A stretch of DNA of 64,000 nucleotides from Lachnospiraceae bacterium UBA4631 (GCA_002406015.1 DHMX01000022.1:62001-126000), one strand, 5' to 3'; positions 54,917 to 63,347 are shown, numbered from the stretch's first letter. Program-made: numbers and translations. Notes: generated by a model from the sequence alone, not told the origin.

Positions 54917-55681
54917 ATGACAGAAGCAAAACGGGAAAGGCTTTGGGAGACATACAGCAAAAAGCAGGATGCAGCAACCAGAGAAGCCTTGATAATTGAA
55001 TACATACCGCTTGTGAAGGTGGTGTCAGGCCGGTTAAGTATGTATCTTGGTTATACGGTAGAATATGACGATTTGGTAAGCTATGGAATCTTTGGTTTGA
55101 TAGATGCAATCGATAAGTATGACTATGGAAAAGGTATTAAGTTTGAAACCTATGCCAGCCTCCGGATACGCGGAGCTATTCTGGACCAGATTCGGAAGAT
55201 GGATTGGATTCCCCGTTCTGTGCGACAGAAGCAAAAGCAGATAGATGCAGCCGTTGCAAAGATTGAAGCCGAGGAAAACCGGATAGCAACGGATGAGGAG
55301 ATTGCAAAGGAACTGGACATATCACTGGATGAATATTTTAACTGGCAGGGTCAGACCAAGGTAACCAATATTGCATCCATCGATGAATATGTAGAGCAGG
55401 GAATCGAAGTAAAGGCATTTGATGTCGGGAAAACCGCAAAGGCAGAGCCGGAGCGGGTATATGAACAGGAGGAGGTCAAGGAGCTGCTTGCCGACTCATT
55501 GGAGGTCCTGACAGAAAAGGAACGTATGGTTGTAGTATTGTATTACTACGAAGAACTGACTTTAAAGGAAATCAGTAAGGTGTTGGATGTGTCGGAATCC
55601 AGAGTTTCACAGCTCCATACCAAGGCATTGCAGAAAATGAAAAAAGTGTTGGGAATACATTATGAGATATTAATGGGATAG
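54917..55681 (+). CDS. sigD: flagellar sigma factor sigma-28 (SigD/FliA/WhiG family)
   Basis: Directs late flagellar, motor and chemotaxis gene transcription. Region 2 has YDDLVSYGIFGLIDAIDKYD and FETYASLRIRGAILDQIRK. Region 3 includes DWIPRSVRQK. Region 4 has LTLKEISKVLDVSESRVSQL. Length 254 residues matches the FliA/WhiG type. Being near the end of a very long operon, its level would depend on full-length transcription, as known in Bacillus. No anti-sigma FlgM gene is nearby. Confidence 0.95.
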   Translation: MTEAKRERLWETYSKKQDAATREALIIEYIPLVKVVSGRLSMYLGYTVEYDDLVSYGIFGLIDAIDKYDYGKGIKFETYASLRIRGAILDQIRKMDWIPRSVRQKQKQIDAAVAKIEAEENRIATDEEIAKELDISLDEYFNWQGQTKVTNIASIDEYVEQGIEVKAFDVGKTAKAEPERVYEQEEVKELLADSLEVLTEKERMVVVLYYYEELTLKEISKVLDVSESRVSQLHTKALQKMKKVLGIHYEILMG

Positions 55682-55692
55682 GTGGTGGCTGT

Positions 55693-57294
55693 ATGGCAAA
55701 ACGAAACGGATATTTTCGGATACGAATTGAAGAAAATGGTGTATATATTCAGCTCTATCCTGCACTGGAGGGTGGAGAACCCATTGTTGCCTCAGAGGTA
55801 ATTGATTATCTGCAAAAGGTTCGGATTACAGATTATGATATAAATGCATTGACGCAGGGCTTAAAAGGCTTACAGGAGCCGAAAATCGTCAAGCTCAGTG
55901 ATGTAACCTGTGGTGCGATTGATGAACAGGCAAAGATACAGCTTCGCCCGGACCGTATGCTTGCAGCAATTCGGTTATATCCTCCTTCAAACGGAGGAAA
56001 GAGTTATACAAAACAGGATTTGCTGGATGAATTGGCAAGAGAAGGTATCAAGCATGGAATTGTAGAGCAAATCGTGGATGCATTGGTAGCAACTCCGGTC
56101 TTTTGTCGTGATATTGTAATTGCAAAGGGAACACCGGTCAGAGAAGGAAAAGATGCGGTGATCGAATATCATTTTGACACGAAGCCGCTGTCGAAGCCAA
56201 AGTTAAATGAAGACGGTACGGTAGATTTCCACCAGTTAAATATATTTACCAGTGTGACGGAAGGACAGCTCCTTGCAACACTGACACCGGAAGATGCGGG
56301 AGAGGACGGAATGGATGTTAAGGGAAATCGTATTCCGCCGAAAAAGGTTCGGAAGGCAGTATTAAAATGTGGTAGAAATATAAGACTGTCAGAGGACCAA
56401 TTGCAGATGTTCAGCGAGGTAGATGGTGACGTTAAGCTGGAGAGCGGTACGGTATTTGTATCCAATTCTTATACAGTACCCGCAGATGTGGATGCATCAA
56501 CCGGAGATATTTTGTATGAAGGTAATGTAATTGTAAACGGTAATGTCCGGACCGGATTTTCCATTCGGGCAAAGGGTGATATACAGGTGAAGGGTGTCGT
56601 AGAAGGTGCTGAAATATATGCCGGCGGCAATATTGTACTGACGCGGGGCATACAGGGCATGAATCGCGGAATACTCGAAGCCAAAGGAGATATTATCACA
56701 AAATTCATTGAAAGTGCTACCGTAAAGGCAGGCGGTAATATCCGTTCCGGCTCCATTCTGCACAGTCAGGTAGAAGCCGGTGACACCATTATATGTGAGG
56801 GAAGAAAATCCTTCGTAGTGGGCGGTAATCTGAATGCGTTGAATCAGATAGATGTAAAGACAATGGGAAATCGTATGGGAACCATTACGAATGTAAAGCT
56901 GGGTCTGGATTTATCCGTATTAGAGCATCTAAAGGAAATGCAGGAGGAATTTCAGACAAATGCAGAGTCCATTGAAAAATGCACACAAATACTGGTGCTG
57001 TTCAAGAAACGATTAGACAGCGGACAGAAAATACCGCCGGATAAGGTGGCGGTGATTCAGTCAGCGGGAAAAGATAAGATACGGTTAGAGGAGCGTCAGG
57101 AGGTCTTAAAGGCATCCATTGAAGAGACGAAAAACCAGATTGAAAGTAATGCAAAGGGCTGCTTGAAAATCAGCGATATTATTTATCCCGGAGTCAGAAT
57201 ACAAATTGCAAATAATCAGTATGTGGTAAAGGATGAAATGCGATATTGTCAATTCCGGCTGCAAGAGGGCGAGATTAAATCGGATACTTATTAA
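55693..57294 (+). CDS. FapA-family (DUF342) protein
   Basis: A 533-residue protein with the FapA/DUF342 core: an N-terminal domain, then a right-handed beta-helix of repeated glycine turns (VIVNGNVRTGFSIRAKGDIQ, AEIYAGGNIVLTRGIQ, AKGDIITKFIESATVKAGGN), then a helical C-terminal part. FapA proteins are found near motility genes in many Firmicutes and Vibrio; a link to polar or envelope organisation has been proposed. GGTGGTGG precedes the ATG. Confidence 0.85.
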   Translation: MAKRNGYFRIRIEENGVYIQLYPALEGGEPIVASEVIDYLQKVRITDYDINALTQGLKGLQEPKIVKLSDVTCGAIDEQAKIQLRPDRMLAAIRLYPPSNGGKSYTKQDLLDELAREGIKHGIVEQIVDALVATPVFCRDIVIAKGTPVREGKDAVIEYHFDTKPLSKPKLNEDGTVDFHQLNIFTSVTEGQLLATLTPEDAGEDGMDVKGNRIPPKKVRKAVLKCGRNIRLSEDQLQMFSEVDGDVKLESGTVFVSNSYTVPADVDASTGDILYEGNVIVNGNVRTGFSIRAKGDIQVKGVVEGAEIYAGGNIVLTRGIQGMNRGILEAKGDIITKFIESATVKAGGNIRSGSILHSQVEAGDTIICEGRKSFVVGGNLNALNQIDVKTMGNRMGTITNVKLGLDLSVLEHLKEMQEEFQTNAESIEKCTQILVLFKKRLDSGQKIPPDKVAVIQSAGKDKIRLEERQEVLKASIEETKNQIESNAKGCLKISDIIYPGVRIQIANNQYVVKDEMRYCQFRLQEGEIKSDTY

Positions 57295-57306
57295 GGAGGC
57301 GGAAGC

Positions 57307-57636
57307 ATGATAAGACCCGTAGAAATGCAGATGATACTTCCACAGGCAAATCAGGTAGGAATGCAGCAGCATACAGCAAATCAGCATGCTGCTCTTCAGA
57401 ATGCACAAAGTACAACCGAGCTTGCAAAAGAAGTACAACAAAATTCCGAATCCGTCATTCCGAAAGAAGACCCGGATTTGATGGAATATCGTTATGATGC
57501 GAAGGAAAAGGGCAATAATACATATGATGATTATTTTGCCAAGAAGAAGCGTAAGAAAAAGACAGCACAGGATGATGAAAAACAAGAAACCAACAAGCCG
57601 GATGGCGGTTGGGTGAATTTTGACATTAAAGTGTGA
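57307..57636 (+). CDS. short hydrophilic protein of unknown function
   Basis: A 109-residue Gln/Asn- and Lys-rich protein without membrane segments. A strongly basic stretch (AKKKRKKKTAQ) lies near residue 80. The start with AAGGAGG is strong and the gene lies between fapA and the swrB-like gene, 12-13 bases from each, so it is probably real. No family was recognised. Confidence 0.65.
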   Translation: MIRPVEMQMILPQANQVGMQQHTANQHAALQNAQSTTELAKEVQQNSESVIPKEDPDLMEYRYDAKEKGNNTYDDYFAKKKRKKKTAQDDEKQETNKPDGGWVNFDIKV

Positions 57637-57649
57637 CAGGAGAAGAACA

Positions 57650-58318
57650 ATGTTTGTAGTAATTATTGTAACAATCATAGGAATTATCTGTATTGTGGTA
57701 AGCTTTCTGATGGTAGGAAATACGGAAACGGCTGCTGTGGAAGCCGGAGACACCGCAGAAAATCATATTACGGATGAGTATGAACTGAATGAGGAAGAAG
57801 TCGCAATTTTGCAAAAGAAGGTAAGTGATAAAATATCGGCAGATGTGAATGACATTATATATAATGCCGACCAGTCCTTATCGACCATGACAAATGAAAA
57901 AATGATGGCATTGGGTGATTATGCCGTAACCGTATGTGACGAGATTGAAAAGAATCACAAAGAAGTTATGTTCTTATACAGTATGCTGAACGATAAGGAA
58001 AAGGAAGTAAAGGACCTGACCGCAGAAGCAGAACAGAAAATCTCCGAACTGAAAAAGGCAAATGACATGGCATTAGAAGCCTATGTAAAAGAGGAAGTAA
58101 TACCGGAAATAGAGGAACCGGTTGAATTAGACGAGCCGGAACCGGAGCCGGAGCTTCCGGAGGCTGAGCCGGAGGAAACAGAAGATAATACTAACGATAT
58201 TATTCTGGAAATGAAACGAAACGGAATGAGCATTATGGAAATTGCACGCGAGCTTGGTATGGGCGTGGGTGAAGTAAAGCTTGTTGTAGATTTGTATCAA
58301 GGAAAAGCAGGAGAATGA
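57650..58318 (+). CDS. SwrB-like (YlxL, DUF6115) membrane protein
   Basis: One N-terminal helix (MFVVIIVTIIGIICIVVSFL), a coiled-coil middle (about residues 35-150), a Pro/Glu linker and a C-terminal helix-turn-helix-like end (NGMSIMEIARELGMGVGEVK). This matches DUF6115 and the layout and position of B. subtilis SwrB, which promotes flagellar basal-body assembly. The start at 57650 has CAGGAGAAG; the longer frame into the previous gene is not used. Confidence 0.78.
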   Translation: MFVVIIVTIIGIICIVVSFLMVGNTETAAVEAGDTAENHITDEYELNEEEVAILQKKVSDKISADVNDIIYNADQSLSTMTNEKMMALGDYAVTVCDEIEKNHKEVMFLYSMLNDKEKEVKDLTAEAEQKISELKKANDMALEAYVKEEVIPEIEEPVELDEPEPEPELPEAEPEETEDNTNDIILEMKRNGMSIMEIARELGMGVGEVKLVVDLYQGKAGE

Positions 58319-58320
58319 GT

Positions 58321-58872
58321 ATGAAGCGAAAATATTATTTACGAGGAATCGGAGTCGGGATTCTCTTTGCTACGCTTGTATTGATGACGGCATATCAGAT
58401 ATTCGGCAGTAAAACTATGAGTGATGAGGCAGTAATAAAGCGGGCAGAAGAATTAGGAATGGTTCCGGGAACCTCTGCATTAGAGCAATTGGAAAAGCCA
58501 GCCGATACCTCTGCAACGGAAAAAGCCACAAATACTTCTGCAACAGGAACCGATACCACCGATGAGAATCAGGCACAGGCAACTACAGAAGCAACGACCG
58601 AGGCAGCTTCTACCGAAGGAACCACAGAGGGAACCATCGAAGGGACAACACAAGCTCCGACCGATAAGACGGTAACAATTACCATTGTCAGCGGCATGAA
58701 TTCGTGGAATGTGGCAACCATTTTACGAGACCAGGGTGTGATTACGGATGCATTGGATTTTGACTCGTATCTGGAGCAGCAGGGATATTCTGCAAAAATC
58801 GCAACCGGTGAATATGAAATCCCGATGAATGCCGATTATGAGGCAATTGCAAAGATAATTACCGGCAGATAA
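58321..58872 (+). CDS. short MltG/YceG-like protein lacking the catalytic domain
   Basis: After an N-terminal helix (about residues 8-28) and a long Thr/Glu-rich linker, the last ~65 residues (TVTITIVSGMNSWNVATILR then DQGVITDALDF) resemble the LysM-like subdomain of the endolytic transglycosylase MltG. The catalytic YceG domain is missing, so a cell-wall-binding role is likelier than lytic activity. AGGAG lies seven bases before ATG 58321. It is the last gene before the rpsB promoter, and belongs to the fla/che transcript. Confidence 0.7.
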   Translation: MKRKYYLRGIGVGILFATLVLMTAYQIFGSKTMSDEAVIKRAEELGMVPGTSALEQLEKPADTSATEKATNTSATGTDTTDENQAQATTEATTEAASTEGTTEGTIEGTTQAPTDKTVTITIVSGMNSWNVATILRDQGVITDALDFDSYLEQQGYSAKIATGEYEIPMNADYEAIAKIITGR

Positions 58873-58891
58873 AAGACTTGTAAAATAGTGC

Positions 58892-58920
58892 TTGCATAGC
58901 AGATACGGTTATGTTAAAAT
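58892..58920 (+). promoter_or_regulatory. rpsB promoter and leader
   Basis: TTGCAT (58892-58897), 17-bp spacer and TAAAAT (58915-58920). The 110-base leader before rpsB has a small TGGTG/CACCA hairpin that could be an autoregulatory S2-binding element, though this was not tested. It separates ribosomal genes from fla/che transcription. Confidence 0.65.
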
Positions 58921-59030
58921 AGCACTTGGTGTAAAAATAATCACCAGAGCGGATAGTCTGTATGGTGCCATAGCTCATGGTAAACAGACAAAAGAAGCTT
59001 TGGGAAGAAGAAAACCATGGAGGTAAAAAA

Positions 59031-59771
59031 ATGAGCGTTATTTCAATGAAGCAGTTACTGGAAGCCGGTGTACATTTCGGACACCAGACAAGAAGATGGA
59101 ATCCTAAAATGGCTCCATACATCTACACAGAGCGGAATGGTATCTATATTATAGATTTACAGAAGTCCGTTGGTAAGGTAGATGAGACTTATAATGCAGT
59201 AAAGGATTGTGTAGCAAATGGTGGTACTGTATTGTTTGTAGGTACTAAGAAGCAGGCACAGGAAGCAATTAAGACAGAAGCAGAGCGTTGCGGTATGTTC
59301 TATGTAAATGAAAGATGGTTAGGCGGTATGTTAACCAACTTCAAGACCATTCAGACCCGTATTGCAACACTGAAGAAATATGAAGCAATGGAAGCAGACG
59401 GAACCTTTGATGTACTTCCTAAGAAGGAAGTTATCCAGATTAAGAAGGAAATGGAAAAGCTGGAAAAGAATCTGGGCGGTATCAAGAACATGAAGGGACT
59501 TCCGGATATGATTTTCGTAGTAGACCCAAGAAAGGAAAGAATCTGCATTCAGGAAGCACATACCCTTGGTATTACTTTGGCAGGTATTGTAGATACAAAC
59601 TGTGACCCAGAAGAATTAGATTATGTAATTCCTGGTAATGATGATGCAATTCGTGCAGTTAAGTTAATCGTTTCTAAGATGGCAGATGCTGTAATCGAAG
59701 CAAATCAGGGTGTAGATGCTGCTCCGGCTGAAGAAGCAGAGGCAGAAGCTGAGGAAGCAGTAGAAGAGTAA
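59031..59771 (+). CDS. rpsB: 30S ribosomal protein S2
   Basis: Highly conserved: [20 protein letters not shown] near the start, then [16 protein letters not shown] [12 protein letters not shown] and [14 protein letters not shown]. The chosen ATG (59031) has GGAGG. The protein is 246 residues with an acidic Glu/Ala tail. tsf follows, as in most bacteria. Confidence 0.98.
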   Translation: MSVISMKQLLEAGVHFGHQTRRWNPKMAPYIYTERNGIYIIDLQKSVGKVDETYNAVKDCVANGGTVLFVGTKKQAQEAIKTEAERCGMFYVNERWLGGMLTNFKTIQTRIATLKKYEAMEADGTFDVLPKKEVIQIKKEMEKLEKNLGGIKNMKGLPDMIFVVDPRKERICIQEAHTLGITLAGIVDTNCDPEELDYVIPGNDDAIRAVKLIVSKMADAVIEANQGVDAAPAEEAEAEAEEAVEE

Positions 59772-59788
59772 TCTGATAATGAAAGCAG

Positions 59789-59821
59789 AAGCCTTAGCCA
59801 CCATGACTAAGGCTTTTCTTA
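59789..59821 (+). terminator. hairpin between rpsB and tsf (attenuating terminator)
   Basis: AAGCCTTAG (59789-59797) pairs with CTAAGGCTT (59807-59815), followed by TTTCTT. It probably lowers tsf relative to rpsB, or ends part of the rpsB transcripts. Confidence 0.75.
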
Positions 59822-59858
59822 AAAGAGACTATTAGATATTATTATGGAGGATAGAAAA

Positions 59859-60794
59859 ATGGCAATTACAGCAGCAATGGTAAAAGAATTAAGAGAACAG
59901 ACCGGTGCAGGTATGATGGACTGCAAAAAGGCATTGGGCGAAACCAATGGTGATATGGAGGCAGCCGTTGAATTTTTAAGAAAGAACGGACAGGCAAAGG
60001 CAGAGAAGAAGGCAAACCGTATCGCAGCAGAAGGTATCTGTAAGGTAGTAACAGACGGTGATAAGGTAGCAGCCGTTGTAGAAGTAAATTCCGAGACAGA
60101 CTTTGTTGCAAAGAATGAGAAGTTCCAGACATTTGTAACTGCTGTAGCAGAGCAGGCATTAAAGACAAACGCTTCTGATATGGATGCATTTATGGCTGAG
60201 CCATGGGCAGCGGATACTTCTAAGACAATTCAGGAAGAATTAGTAGAGCAGATTGCAACTATCGGTGAGAAGTTATCTGTTCGTCGGTTTGAAAAGGTAG
60301 TTGCTGAGAATGGTTGTGTTGTTACCTATACACATGGCGGCGGAAGAATCGGTGTTATCGTAAAGGCTGCTACAGGTGTTGTAAATGACGCAGTAAAGGA
60401 AGCATTAACCAACATCGCAATGCAGATTGCAGCTTTGAATCCAAAGTATGTAACCGAGGCTGAAATCAGCGAGGAATACAAGCAGCATGAAGAAGAAATT
60501 CTGCGTGCACAGATTATGAATGACCCGAAGGAATCACAGAAGCCGGAGAACGTAATTAACGGTATGATTAAGGGCCGTCTGAACAAGGAATTTAAGGAAA
60601 TCTGCCTGATGGATCAGGTATATGTAAAGGCAGAGGACGGAAAGCAGACTGTTGCCAAGTATTTAGAGCAGGTATCAAAGGAAAACGGAACTACCATTGC
60701 AGTAGAGAAGTTTGTTCGTTTCGAGACCGGTGAAGGTATGGAAAAGAAAAATGAAGATTTTGCTGCTGAAGTGGCTGCACAAATGAACGCATAA
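59859..60794 (+). CDS. tsf: translation elongation factor Ts
   Basis: Nucleotide exchange factor for EF-Tu. It starts MAITAAMVKELREQTGAGMM followed by DCKKAL, and has SETDFVAKNEKF. Length 311 residues is normal. GGAGG is upstream of ATG 59859. It is followed by a strong terminator. Confidence 0.98.
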   Translation: MAITAAMVKELREQTGAGMMDCKKALGETNGDMEAAVEFLRKNGQAKAEKKANRIAAEGICKVVTDGDKVAAVVEVNSETDFVAKNEKFQTFVTAVAEQALKTNASDMDAFMAEPWAADTSKTIQEELVEQIATIGEKLSVRRFEKVVAENGCVVTYTHGGGRIGVIVKAATGVVNDAVKEALTNIAMQIAALNPKYVTEAEISEEYKQHEEEILRAQIMNDPKESQKPENVINGMIKGRLNKEFKEICLMDQVYVKAEDGKQTVAKYLEQVSKENGTTIAVEKFVRFETGEGMEKKNEDFAAEVAAQMNA

Positions 60795-60827
60795 TATAGA
60801 TTGCGGTAAATTACTGAAATGATTAAT

Positions 60828-60872
60828 AACCCTTATGAATGGTGGTAACACTGTTTGTAAGGGTTGTTTTTA
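60828..60872 (+). terminator. tsf terminator
   Basis: AACCCTTA (60828-60835) pairs with TAAGGGTT (60858-60865), extended by further A-T and G-U pairs, and is followed by GTTTTTA. Confidence 0.8.
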
Positions 60873-60886
60873 TAAAAAAATATGGA

Positions 60887-60915
60887 TTGATGAAAGGCGA
60901 AGATAACATTATAAT
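60887..60915 (+). promoter_or_regulatory. sigma-A promoter for the DUF3791-DUF3990 module
   Basis: TTGATG (60887-60892), 17-bp spacer and consensus TATAAT (60910-60915), about 30 bases before the first gene of the module. This gives the island its own transcription start. Confidence 0.75.
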
Positions 60916-60945
60916 AGTAATATAAGGGAAAGGTTGGGATGAATT

Positions 60946-61164
60946 ATGTGCAAGAAAAAAGAATTAAGCTTTTCCATATTTATGCTATATAGTCTTGCGG
61001 ATAAATGGAAGATGTCTCCTGTTACAGTATATAAAATATTAAATGAAACAGGTGTATTGGATAATTATATTATTAAATGTTATGATTCTCTGCACACTCT
61101 GGGAAAAGAATATTTAGTAGAAGATATTACTGATTTTGTAAGGGAAAAGGGAGTTAATGTATGA
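60946..61164 (+). CDS. DUF3791-like small protein, putative antitoxin
   Basis: A 72-residue protein with a helix-turn-helix-like core (ADKWKMSPVTVYKILNETGV) and LGKEYLVEDITDFVREKG at the end, typical of DUF3791. Such proteins are commonly found beside DUF3990 genes in gut Firmicutes. An antitoxin role is inferred from pairing and size. It overlaps the next gene by four bases. Its codons are visibly richer in A/T than those of neighbours. Confidence 0.75.
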   Translation: MCKKKELSFSIFMLYSLADKWKMSPVTVYKILNETGVLDNYIIKCYDSLHTLGKEYLVEDITDFVREKGVNV

Positions 61165-61652
61165 TAGTATATCATGGCTCGACAGAGATTATAAAAAATC
61201 CGGATGTTATTCATTCTAAAAAATATTTAGATTTTGGCAGAGGATTTTATATTACGACTTTTGAAAATCAGGCGAAGAAATGGGCTGTACGAAAGGGTAT
61301 GCGACAGGGAAAAACGGCAATTGTCAATACATATGAATTATCAGAAGAATGGAATCAGTTTCGCGTATTGTCTTTTGGAAAAGAAAATGAAAAATGGCTT
61401 GATTTTGTATGTGGATGTCGTAAAGGAAAGCCGTTAAATAATGAATATGATATTGTTATAGGAAATGTTGCGGATGATGATGTTTTTAAAACAGTGGATA
61501 TGTATTTCAGAGGATTGTGGGATAAGAAAAAGGTTTTAGAAGAATTGCGATATTATAAAATGAATAATCAAATTTGTATTGTAAATCAAGAAGCATTAAA
61601 TCGGCTCATTACTTTTACGAGTGCATATGAGGTGGAAAACAATGGTAAATAA
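61161..61652 (+). CDS. DUF3990-like protein, putative ADP-ribosyltransferase toxin
   Basis: A 163-residue protein with family landmarks: VYHGS near the start, LDFGRGFYITTFENQAKKWA at about residues 23-42, and EYDIVIGNVADDDVF at about 95-109. DUF3990 is placed with the ADP-ribosyltransferase fold group, where the VYHGS and GxGFYxT strands form the NAD site. Toxicity by ADP-ribosylation is inference. It sits between two small partner genes, overlapping both or nearly so, like a toxin-antitoxin unit. The AT-rich composition suggests transfer. Confidence 0.75.
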   Translation: MIVYHGSTEIIKNPDVIHSKKYLDFGRGFYITTFENQAKKWAVRKGMRQGKTAIVNTYELSEEWNQFRVLSFGKENEKWLDFVCGCRKGKPLNNEYDIVIGNVADDDVFKTVDMYFRGLWDKKKVLEELRYYKMNNQICIVNQEALNRLITFTSAYEVENNGK

Positions 61653-61869
61653 AAAGCAACTGGAAGAAGTGTATAAGCAGAATTTAGAAAATGATATTAT
61701 CAATATACTTTCGGAAATGAAAGGAATAGATTTGAGAAAAGCCTTGGATATTTATTATTCCAGTAAACTTGCCCTACAAATATCAGAAGATAGTTGTGGA
61801 ATAGAGAATATGGATGCGAAATATTTAGCAGAAGATTTGATTGAGAATGAACCGGAACTTTTTGAATAA
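61642..61869 (+). CDS. 75-residue acidic protein in the DUF3990 module, putative second antitoxin
   Basis: Helical acidic protein (LSEMKGIDLRKALDIYYSSK then LALQISE) ending in YLAEDLIENEPELFE. I do not recognise a named family, though its end echoes that of the DUF3791 protein (YLVEDI). ATG 61642 has GAGGTGG nearby; a longer frame from 61621 is less likely. It overlaps the end of the DUF3990 gene by 11 bases. Confidence 0.65.
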   Translation: MVNKKQLEEVYKQNLENDIINILSEMKGIDLRKALDIYYSSKLALQISEDSCGIENMDAKYLAEDLIENEPELFE

Positions 61870-61969
61870 CTAATATGAAAAAGCCTCCCGTTTTAAGTGA
61901 AAGTTGAAAATCCATCTTGAAATGCCGCTAAGGTTACGGTATCATAAAATATAGAACTGACAGGATTGT

Positions 61970-61987
61970 TATACAAATATTTGTATA
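61970..61987. promoter_or_regulatory. perfect 18-bp palindrome, probable operator
   Basis: TATACAAAT/ATTTGTATA, with no mismatch or gap, lies 33 bases before the diguanylate cyclase start and overlaps a possible -10 (TATACT, 61984-61989). Its size and symmetry fit a dimeric repressor such as the TetR-type protein encoded downstream. Confidence 0.6.
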
Positions 61988-62019
61988 CTAATTTCAATGG
62001 ATAAAGGAGTTCCGAACGG

Positions 62020-63336
62020 ATGAATAAAGACAGTTGGGAAGCATATGACATTACAGATTATCATCGATTAAAGTATCTGGGAAACAGTGTAGAGGAAGTT
62101 TTAGTTGTATTGTTAAAGCAGTTAAAGGTCGGGGTCGGCGTGTTTGAGGTCGGAGAGCATATTCGGGCATTGTATCTGAACGAGGCTTATTTTGAGTGTA
62201 TCGGATATACCAAGGAAGAATATAGTCAATATCTATCAGACATATACAGCACCCTGTTTTCCGAGGATGTAGACGGCTTTCAACAATGCATTATGGAGCA
62301 TGCACCAAAGAAGGAAAAGATACAATATGAATTTCGTGGGTATCGGCAGGACGGAAGCTGTGGCTGGTTTGAAGTAAAGGGAGAATTTATTGAAAATCAG
62401 GTGAGTGAGACGCCGATTTATCTGACGGTAATTACAGACATTACAGATAAGAAGGAAAAGGACAGCCGGATACAGGAATTAAAGCAGGTAAATAACCGTC
62501 TGTTATTGGAGGAGGAACGCTTCAAGATTCTCGAAGAAACCGTTTACGGCTTATTGTTTGAGTACAATCCGGAAGAAGATGTAATGGTATTTTCTTATAA
62601 TTTCCCGAACAATAAGAAGCGGAAGGTAGTTACAAATTATACGGAATACATGAAAACCTCGCCAATGGTACACAGTAGCCATGTGGAGATGTTCAAAGAG
62701 GCATTGATGACCGCCTGTCACACCGTAACGGAGGCAGACCTTGAATATTTATCAACGGTTTCCGGTGGTGGGTATCGTTGGCAGCGGACACATTATAAGA
62801 GTGTAGTCGGAACTGACGGAACGATTGTAAGCGTCATTGGAAGAATCGAAGACATTCACGATGAAAAAATGAAGCAGGAAATGTTAAATTATAAAGCCTC
62901 CATGGACGGCTTGACGAACCTTTACCGGAAGGAAACCGCATTTGAGAAAATGCAGGAATATGTAGATGATGATTCGGAAGGCGAATTTTATTTTGCTATC
63001 TTAGACTTGGATGACTTTAAGCAGATTAATGACCAGTACGGACATCAATACGGAGACCGGGTACTACAGAAGATGGCGAAAATTCTGGTTCGTGAATTTG
63101 GTGAGACCAGTATCATCGGCAGATTTGGCGGGGATGAATTTATCATCCTGACAAAAGGTATCAGCAAGGAAGAAGTAGTGGTACGGCTGGAGCAGGCAAA
63201 GGCACAGATAGCATTTTGTGCGGGTATTGTAAAGTGGAAATGCAGGGAAGACGTGAAGGAAACCTTTAATCGGGCAGACAAAGCCATGTACGAGATAAAG
63301 ATGGCAGAAAAGAACGGGATTCACTTCATCGAATAA
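62020..63336 (+). CDS. PAS-PAS-GGDEF diguanylate cyclase
   Basis: A soluble c-di-GMP synthase with no membrane segment. Two PAS-like regions (about residues 38-150 and 165-290), the first followed by a PAC-type end (YLTVITDITDKKEKD), precede a GGDEF domain. The active motif is intact (GGDEF at residues 370-374), with metal-binding LDLDDFKQINDQYGH. The usual inhibitory RxxD is absent (GETS there), so product feedback may be missing. There is no EAL or HD-GYP domain. A palindrome precedes it; a TetR-type gene follows 11 bases later. Target may be the PilZ protein in the fla/che operon. Confidence 0.92.
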   Translation: MNKDSWEAYDITDYHRLKYLGNSVEEVLVVLLKQLKVGVGVFEVGEHIRALYLNEAYFECIGYTKEEYSQYLSDIYSTLFSEDVDGFQQCIMEHAPKKEKIQYEFRGYRQDGSCGWFEVKGEFIENQVSETPIYLTVITDITDKKEKDSRIQELKQVNNRLLLEEERFKILEETVYGLLFEYNPEEDVMVFSYNFPNNKKRKVVTNYTEYMKTSPMVHSSHVEMFKEALMTACHTVTEADLEYLSTVSGGGYRWQRTHYKSVVGTDGTIVSVIGRIEDIHDEKMKQEMLNYKASMDGLTNLYRKETAFEKMQEYVDDDSEGEFYFAILDLDDFKQINDQYGHQYGDRVLQKMAKILVREFGETSIIGRFGGDEFIILTKGISKEEVVVRLEQAKAQIAFCAGIVKWKCREDVKETFNRADKAMYEIKMAEKNGIHFIE

Positions 63337-63347
63337 GAAGGCATACT

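Noticed and set aside
57106..57753. 215-residue minus-strand frame
   Set aside because: Covers the ends of three plus-strand genes with good ribosome-binding sites; no plausible start or domain.
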